Positions 5,739-9,455 of a stretch of 9,455 nucleotides of DNA are shown in pieces (the first letter of the stretch is position 1; every line of letters begins with the position of its first letter). Where the stretch lies: positions 1 to 9,455 of the forward strand of contig CAMLLA010000143.1 of assembly GCA_946480525.1 (NCBI GenBank), written 5' to 3'. Under the pieces are notes generated by a model. That model did not search any database. It saw nothing but the letters and a program-made list of their open reading frames with translations, and was not told the DNA's origin. This stretch comes from an uncultured Asticcacaulis sp. GTDB lineage: Bacteria > Pseudomonadota > Alphaproteobacteria > Caulobacterales > Caulobacteraceae. A program made the position numbers and the translations under genes.

Positions 5739-8234
5739 TTATTGTTTATGAGCGGCCGCAAGCACCAGGAACATATAGTTGGTCTCGCCGCCGCCCATGA
5801 CGTATTCGCCCTGCTGCCAGAAATAGGGCCAGACCTTGAGCTCGGGCAGGTCTGGGCGGATCAATGCCGTGCCTGAGATCACGCCGCCCGGGATGTAGCT
5901 CCAATCGGCGCGGTTGGTGCCATAAGCAGTGGTGGCCGAGTTGGCGCCGACGCCTGAAGCGAACGACCAGGTATTGCTGCCCGGGTGGACGCCCAGCACG
6001 AAGTTGAGCGCCTCGTGCTGCAGCGTGACCGGTGTGGCTTCGGGCCAGGCCTTGCGGAAGAAGTACTGGTCGACGCCGAACTCCTGGATCTGCCAGCCCG
6101 CGCCCCAGATATTGGGCTTGTAAGGAACGCCATAGGGCGTCTCCAGGGCTTCCTTCGCCAGCTTGTCCTGATGCGCCTTGACGGCAGCGGCGACGTCGCG
6201 GCGGAAGACCTTGTCCTTGATCAGCGGCATGCTTGATGCCAGTGCCGGCCCCGTCCGGTCGATATTGGCGACGATGTCGGCCTTCATGGCGACCAGCTTC
6301 CTGATCAGGGCCGGATCGCGCGTCGTCTGCGCCAGCTCCGACAAGGCGAAGACCCTGGCCTTGACGTTCTTGGCGCGTCCCTCCGCCTTTGTGTACAGGT
6401 CCTGGGCGGCCTTGAGCGCATCGGCCGACAGTTGCGGGTTGTAGGTCTTCATGACGCGCGATGCGGCCGCCAGGCCCGCGGCCGTATCGAGTTCGCGGTC
6501 GGGATTGTCCTCGGTAAAGACCCAGCGGTCGTCGGTCAGCGACGAATGGGTGCCGGTCTTTTCGCCGGCCTTCAGCGCCCCATCGTGCATCAGGTTGTCG
6601 GTCTGGGTCGTGACGTCGCCCAGCAGGGTATATTGCTCGAGATAGGGCTCGATGATGCCGCGATAGGTGCGGCCCATGGCGTTGTAGCCGCCGACGACGC
6701 TCAGGAGGCCGTGCTCGATCTGCTGCAGGGCGTCGTTCTTGCCATCGGGCGTATGGATTTCGGTGACCCGGTTCGCCTGGTCGATCGTGGTGGCGTCGTA
6801 ATCAAGCCCGAACTCCTCGACCATCTTGGCCAGCAGCCAGACCGTGCCCATCTGTGATTCGACGCGCAGGTCGTAGTCGCCAGCGTCGTGCCAGCCGCCA
6901 CGATCCATTCCCGGAACATGGTCGCCCGGTTGGTATTTGGTCAGGGTCGATCCGCCCTGCAGGTAACCGTCGAAGTGATTGAGATTGACCGGCGCCATGC
7001 GGACGTCGTCCAGGTGATCGATGCCGTGCCATGTCCGGTACTTCTCCTTGACCAGCATGTGGCACATCTGCGCCGGCAGGAAGTACTCCAGCGTCGGCTG
7101 CCAGACGTGGCGATCGAAGACGTCTTCAGCGATCTTGAAGGCGTGTGTCTCCTGACCACGATAGGAAACGACATACATGCCGGGGTCCTTCACCCTGCTC
7201 AGGTCGGCACGGAAGTAGTTGTAGCGCAGGAAGCTGCCCCAGTGTCTGGTGTCGAAATCGGCGACCTTCTGCTTGCCGGTTTCGGTCAGCTTATAAAGCG
7301 TCACGGGCGGGGCGGCATTGTCGCGCGGATCCTGTTCTATGACGACGATCTTTTCCTGGCCCGGGCGATAGCCGACCTGCGAGACCTGGATCACCGGCTT
7401 GTAGCGCCAGTCGGGATCGGTGTTCGGTGTGACGACCCAGGTAATGGCGTCCTTCGTCGCGCCCGGCTTCGTCGTTTCGCGAACAATGAACCAGCCGTTG
7501 TTGAAATTGCCGCGACCGTCCAGCAGGCTCAACTCACCCGTCCGGCTTTCGAAACGGATGCGTTGCAAGTCGTTGTCGGGCGCAACGACCAGCGTCTTGC
7601 CACGCGCCATTGCCGCCGTCACCAGCTGGCCGCCGTCTTGTTCCATCGGCCCGTTGGCCTGGCGGGTGAAGATGCCGCTCTGACCTTGCCCCTTGGCGTC
7701 CGACATCAGCCACGCCTTGCCGAACAGCTCGCCGGGGAAGAGCTCGAAATTGAAGCCGACCTTGCCTTCCCATTCCCTGGGCAATGGCTTGTCGAGGTCG
7801 ACGCTGATCTGGAAGGCATTGCCTTCCATCGGCGTTACGCGGACCTTGTAGCTGAAGTCGAGGTCGGGATAGTCGATCGGATTGAACCCCTTGCGGTTCT
7901 TTGAGTCGTCCGGATATTTCAGGGTCTGCGATACCGTTCCCGTGGCGTTATCGACACTCAAGGTCCCCTCGCCTGCCGGCATGGGCGACCACTGGCCGGG
8001 CGATGGCTCCAGACGGATGTCGCCATTCGCGGCGATGCGCGTTCCGTGCTGGATGATGGTCACACCCGTCTGGTGACCGTCGGGATAGATGTCGGCAAAC
8101 ACGGTGACATTCAGGCCCGGTGCTTCGAAATAGCCCTTTTCGTTGAGCTTCAGATTAGGGGCGGAAAGCGCCGTTCCGGTGCAAAGCGCCATGAGGGCGC
8201 AGGTGGTCAGCAAGCTCTTGAAAGGCCTGGTCAT
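5739..8234 (-). CDS. Secreted family 9 glycoside hydrolase with a large N-terminal domain
   Basis: 831 residues. The start at ATG 8234 has GGGAG eight bases upstream and begins a signal peptide (positive MTRPFK, hydrophobic core to about residue 20, cleavage probably after Ser24). In-frame ATG 8258 and TTG 8288 are upstream alternatives without that support. Domains: an uncharacterised, probably beta-rich N-terminal region (about 26-275); a CelD-type Ig-like domain starting at VIQVSQVGYRPGQ (about 281-370); and an (alpha/alpha)6 GH9 catalytic domain (about 372-831). Catalytic motifs are present: GGWHDAGDYD (446-455) with Asp450 and Asp453 as nucleophilic-water base residues, GVHPGSNTW with His750, and GGGETNYMF with Glu817 as proton donor. 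GH9 enzymes cleave beta-1,4-glucans or act as exo-beta-glucosaminidases or glucosidases. The substrate here cannot be set from sequence; a periplasmic or extracellular role is inferred. No dockerin or carbohydrate-binding module is evident. A LacI-type operator lies upstream. The minus strand continues into chaA. Confidence 0.93.
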   Translation of the reverse strand: MTRPFKSLLTTCALMALCTGTALSAPNLKLNEKGYFEAPGLNVTVFADIYPDGHQTGVTIIQHGTRIAANGDIRLEPSPGQWSPMPAGEGTLSVDNATGTVSQTLKYPDDSKNRKGFNPIDYPDLDFSYKVRVTPMEGNAFQISVDLDKPLPREWEGKVGFNFELFPGELFGKAWLMSDAKGQGQSGIFTRQANGPMEQDGGQLVTAAMARGKTLVVAPDNDLQRIRFESRTGELSLLDGRGNFNNGWFIVRETTKPGATKDAITWVVTPNTDPDWRYKPVIQVSQVGYRPGQEKIVVIEQDPRDNAAPPVTLYKLTETGKQKVADFDTRHWGSFLRYNYFRADLSRVKDPGMYVVSYRGQETHAFKIAEDVFDRHVWQPTLEYFLPAQMCHMLVKEKYRTWHGIDHLDDVRMAPVNLNHFDGYLQGGSTLTKYQPGDHVPGMDRGGWHDAGDYDLRVESQMGTVWLLAKMVEEFGLDYDATTIDQANRVTEIHTPDGKNDALQQIEHGLLSVVGGYNAMGRTYRGIIEPYLEQYTLLGDVTTQTDNLMHDGALKAGEKTGTHSSLTDDRWVFTEDNPDRELDTAAGLAAASRVMKTYNPQLSADALKAAQDLYTKAEGRAKNVKARVFALSELAQTTRDPALIRKLVAMKADIVANIDRTGPALASSMPLIKDKVFRRDVAAAVKAHQDKLAKEALETPYGVPYKPNIWGAGWQIQEFGVDQYFFRKAWPEATPVTLQHEALNFVLGVHPGSNTWSFASGVGANSATTAYGTNRADWSYIPGGVISGTALIRPDLPELKVWPYFWQQGEYVMGGGETNYMFLVLAAAHKQ

Positions 8235-8273
8235 CGTGTTTCTCCCATGCGGCGGCATGTGTTCAGCCACTCT

Positions 8274-8287
8274 TGTAATCGGTTTCA
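8274..8287. promoter_or_regulatory. LacI/CcpA-type operator-like 14-mer upstream of the GH9 gene
   Basis: TGTAATCGGTTTCA (plus strand; TGAAACCGATTACA on the minus strand) matches the pseudo-palindromic consensus TGNAANCGNTTNCA with its central CpG, the form used by many LacI-family sugar regulators. It lies about 40 bp upstream of the glycosidase ATG, just past the likely transcription start, where a repressor would block. No LacI-family gene is in the window, so the regulator would act from elsewhere. Confidence 0.5.
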
Positions 8288-8297
8288 ACCGCTCGCC

Positions 8298-8326
8298 ACC
8301 TTAACCTCATGACAGCGCTATCACAA
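8298..8326 (-). promoter_or_regulatory. Candidate promoter of the GH9 gene
   Basis: Minus-strand TTGTGA (8326-8321, four of six) and TAAGGT (8303-8298, three of six) are separated by 17 bases. Initiation would fall near 8291, directly before the operator-like 14-mer at 8287-8274. The hexamers are weak; the arrangement is what makes it plausible. Confidence 0.3.
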
Positions 8327-8346
8327 TACCTCAAGTCAGCAGACCT

Positions 8347-8375
8347 TTGACATTCTCCGTCTCACCCCCAATATC
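8347..8375 (+). promoter_or_regulatory. Candidate promoter of the S4-domain gene
   Basis: An exact TTGACA (8347-8352) is followed after 17 bases by AATATC (8370-8375, three of six). Initiation would fall at about 8382-8383, the A of the S4 gene's ATG. No Shine-Dalgarno site precedes that ATG, so a leaderless mRNA is predicted. It is back to back with the GH9 promoter. Confidence 0.45.
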
Positions 8376-8382
8376 CCCTGTC

Positions 8383-8673
8383 ATGACCGATATCGCATCT
8401 TCCGTCCGCCTCGACGTCTGGCTGTGGCGCGCCCGCTTTTTCAAGACGCGCGCCCTGTCTGCGAAGATGTGCGAGTCGGGCCATGTCCGGCTGGAGCGCT
8501 TCGGAACCGTGTCGCGTGTTGAAAAAGCCTCCCAGTCCGTCAAGGCGGGTGATCGGCTGATCTTTGCGCTCGGCGCCCGGCTGACCGACATAACCATCCT
8601 TGATGCCGGCGAGCGGCGCGGCCCCGCAACTGAGGCGCAAACCCTTTATAAAATCAACGAATCCCCGCCCTAG
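8383..8673 (+). CDS. S4-domain RNA-binding protein, Hsp15 (HslR)-like
   Basis: 96 residues. RLDVWLWRARFFKTRALSAKMCESGHVRL (about 9-37) is the S4 helix-loop-helix, with the WLWRARFFKTR signature of Hsp15-type proteins. The S4 strand region follows (VEKASQSVKAGDRLIFAL), then a short tail ending about where Hsp15's basic extension would begin; that tail is brief here. Known role of E. coli Hsp15: it binds 50S subunits carrying nascent-chain tRNA and recycles stalled subunits. The alphaproteobacterial members are mostly untested. The ATG at 8383 is preferred to the TTG at 8347, because that TTG is part of the likely -35 element and would add a non-family N-terminus. In many alphaproteobacteria this gene directly follows the SUV3-like helicase and precedes fdxA. 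Confidence 0.85.
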   Translation: MTDIASSVRLDVWLWRARFFKTRALSAKMCESGHVRLERFGTVSRVEKASQSVKAGDRLIFALGARLTDITILDAGERRGPATEAQTLYKINESPP

Positions 8674-8690
8674 CCTGGTCTCAATGTCCA

Positions 8691-8717
8691 GCCAAAAACC
8701 GCTGCACACTTTTTGGC
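8691..8717. repeat. Short inverted repeat after the S4 gene
   Basis: GCCAAAAA (8691-8698) and TTTTTGGC (8710-8717) are exact inverted repeats around 11 bases, starting 18 bases after the S4 stop. The stem is AT-rich and there is no further T-tract, so it is at best a weak terminator of the S4 transcript. Confidence 0.35.
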
Positions 8718-8721
8718 ACAT

Positions 8722-8838
8722 TGCTCTAAACCCAAGCGTTAGAACAAATGGCGTGTCAGGCGCTTGACGCCGCGCCTCGTTTGCCGCATGACGCCAGCGA
8801 ATTTCCAGAAGGCATGCTCTAAAGGCTTGTAAGCGTTA
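8722..8838 (+). repeat. Two-block direct repeat in the fdxA leader
   Basis: The blocks TGCTCTAAA and AAGCGTTA occur in the same order twice: at 8722-8730 and 8734-8741, and again at 8815-8823 and 8831-8838. The gap is 3 bases in the first copy and 7 in the second. The second copy ends on the A of the fdxA start codon. It could be a small duplication of the leader or a pair of regulator sites. Confidence 0.5.
8764..8792 (+). promoter_or_regulatory. Candidate promoter of fdxA
   Basis: TTGACGC (8764-8770) matches the Caulobacter-type -35 element TTGACGS. CATGAC at 8787-8792 would be a poor -10 element after 17 bases. Initiation would give a leader of about 40 bases. The -10 match is the weak point. 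Confidence 0.3.
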
Positions 8839-9176
8839 TGACCTACATCGTCACCGACCCCTGCGTGAAATGCAAGTTCATGGACTGCGTGGAAGTGTGT
8901 CCGGTCGACTGCTTCTATGAAGGCGAGAACTTCCTGGTCATCAATCCGGACGAATGCATCGACTGCGGCGTCTGTGAGCCCGAGTGTCCTGTCGACGCCA
9001 TCAAGCCCGACACCGAGGACGAAGGCACCAAGTGGCTGGAGATCAACACCAAGTACGCCGCTGTGTGGCCGAACATCTCGGAAAAAGGCACGCCACCGGC
9101 CGATCGCGAAGACTACGAGCGCGAGACCGGGAAGTTCGAAAAGTACTTCTCCGAAAAGCCCGGCGACGGTAAGTAA
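8838..9176 (+). CDS. fdxA: Seven-iron ferredoxin FdxA ([3Fe-4S][4Fe-4S])
   Basis: 112 residues, cytoplasmic, acidic. All nine cysteines of Azotobacter vinelandii ferredoxin I are present at matching spacing: Cys9, 17 and 50 for the [3Fe-4S] cluster; Cys21, 40, 43 and 46 for the [4Fe-4S] cluster; and the two free cysteines 12 and 25. The C-terminal half (about 60-112) is the usual FdxA extension, with WPNISEKG. Known family role: low-potential electron carrier, with the specific partner in alphaproteobacteria unclear. The start is fixed by MTYIVTDPC. The ribosome-binding site is weak, AAAGG about 12 bases upstream. It follows the S4 gene by 164 bp with its own leader, so it may be transcribed separately. 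Confidence 0.96.
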   Translation: MTYIVTDPCVKCKFMDCVEVCPVDCFYEGENFLVINPDECIDCGVCEPECPVDAIKPDTEDEGTKWLEINTKYAAVWPNISEKGTPPADREDYERETGKFEKYFSEKPGDGK

Positions 9177-9195
9177 TCGCGCACCGTGCGTTGAA

Positions 9196-9455
9196 ATGCC
9201 GCAGCTCCTGTGGGTGATCATCGCCATATGGTTTACGCTGGTAAACCTTATGGCGACCATCCTGTGGTCGCATGACAAGAGCCGCGCCGTACGTGGCGCC
9301 CGCCGCATTCCGGAAAAGACCTTGTTTCTTCTGGCGATGCTGGGCGGGTGGCCCGCTTCCCTGCTTATGGCTCAACTGGTTCGTCACAAGCGACGCAAGG
9401 ACGCGTTTATGGTGCGAATGTACGGTATCGCTACGCTGCATTGCCTGGGGATTAT
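9196..9455 (+). CDS. DUF1294-family small membrane protein (3' end outside window)
   Basis: 86 complete codons are visible, with no stop before the window ends. A hydrophobic segment (about 3-23) is followed by HDKSRAVRGARRIPEKTLFLLAMLGGWPASLLMAQLVRHKRRKDAF, split as the DUF1294 signature 'DK..A..G..RIPE..L..la..GG.p......l.rHK..K..F'. A third hydrophobic segment begins at about residue 76. The function of the family is not known. The ATG is 19 bp after the fdxA stop, so the two are probably cotranscribed, although no good Shine-Dalgarno site is seen. A long hairpin (9221-9256) occupies codons 9-21. Confidence 0.85.
   Translation, partial: MPQLLWVIIAIWFTLVNLMATILWSHDKSRAVRGARRIPEKTLFLLAMLGGWPASLLMAQLVRHKRRKDAFMVRMYGIATLHCLGI
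9221..9256. repeat. 16-bp-arm hairpin inside the DUF1294 coding region
   Basis: TCGCCATATGGTTTAC (9221-9236) and GTAAACCTTATGGCGA (9241-9256) pair over 16 positions with a single T/T mismatch (9229 with 9248), around the tetraloop GCTG. It lies 23 bases after the A of the start codon. No T-tract follows on either strand, which argues against a terminator. Confidence 0.7.

Noticed and set aside
5721..5745. T-tract after the GH9 stop as an intrinsic terminator
   Set aside because: The only preceding stem is CAAT/ATTG, four weak pairs, so it is not a convincing terminator.
6888..7904. Open frame of 338 codons on the plus strand within the GH9 gene
   Set aside because: It is antisense to GH9 catalytic and Ig-like domains; a codon-bias shadow.
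8180..8195. Cys18 of the GH9 signal peptide as a lipoprotein lipobox
   Set aside because: The residue before the Cys is Leu rather than Gly, Ala or Ser, so signal peptidase II cleavage is unlikely.
8710..8726. TTGGCAC...TTGC resembling a sigma-54 promoter before fdxA
   Set aside because: Only 6 bases separate the GG and GC elements; sigma-54 needs 10.

Overview
The window looks like chromosomal DNA of an alphaproteobacterium, most likely a member of the Caulobacterales. This rests on the GC-rich codon use, on a SUV3-like helicase, an Hsp15-type S4 protein and a seven-iron ferredoxin lying in the order known from alphaproteobacterial chromosomes, on TTGACGS-like promoter elements, and on genes that lack Shine-Dalgarno sites. 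A moderate GC Caulobacteraceae such as Asticcacaulis would fit, but the genus is a guess. I see no insertion sequence, CRISPR array, tRNA or rRNA.

Layout. Positions 1-2172 (+) are the C-terminal 723 residues of a SUV3-like SF2 helicase, opening just before motif VI. From 8234 back to 2120 every gene is on the minus strand. In transcription order they are: a secreted family 9 glycoside hydrolase (8234-5739), a ChaA-type cation/proton antiporter (5679-4588), a small NTF2/SnoaL-like protein (4513-4136), a TetR-family regulator (4077-3511), and a membrane nitrilase-fold protein related to apolipoprotein N-acyltransferase (3514-2120). The plus strand then resumes with an S4-domain RNA-binding protein (8383-8673), ferredoxin FdxA (8838-9176) and a DUF1294 membrane protein that runs off the end (9196-9455).

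How it fits together. The plus-strand genes are a housekeeping group for RNA handling and redox. In many alphaproteobacteria the helicase is followed closely by the S4 gene, fdxA and a carD-like gene; here about 6 kb of minus-strand accessory genes separates helicase and S4. The last accessory gene converges on the helicase and their coding regions overlap by 53 bp. The accessory block has at least three apparent control points. A LacI/CcpA-type operator-like 14-mer lies upstream of the glycosidase. A perfect 13-bp stem and a 17-codon upstream ORF cover the chaA translation start. A 23-bp palindrome overlaps both the -10 element and the start codon of the TetR gene, which is translationally coupled (ATGA) to the acyltransferase-like gene.

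Most worth pursuing: the autoregulated, apparently leaderless TetR plus Lnt-like pair, whose acyltransferase paralogue has Cys-Lys-Asp in place of the Lnt Cys-Tyr-Glu; the chaA leader hairpin; and a 16-bp-arm hairpin inside the DUF1294 coding region.
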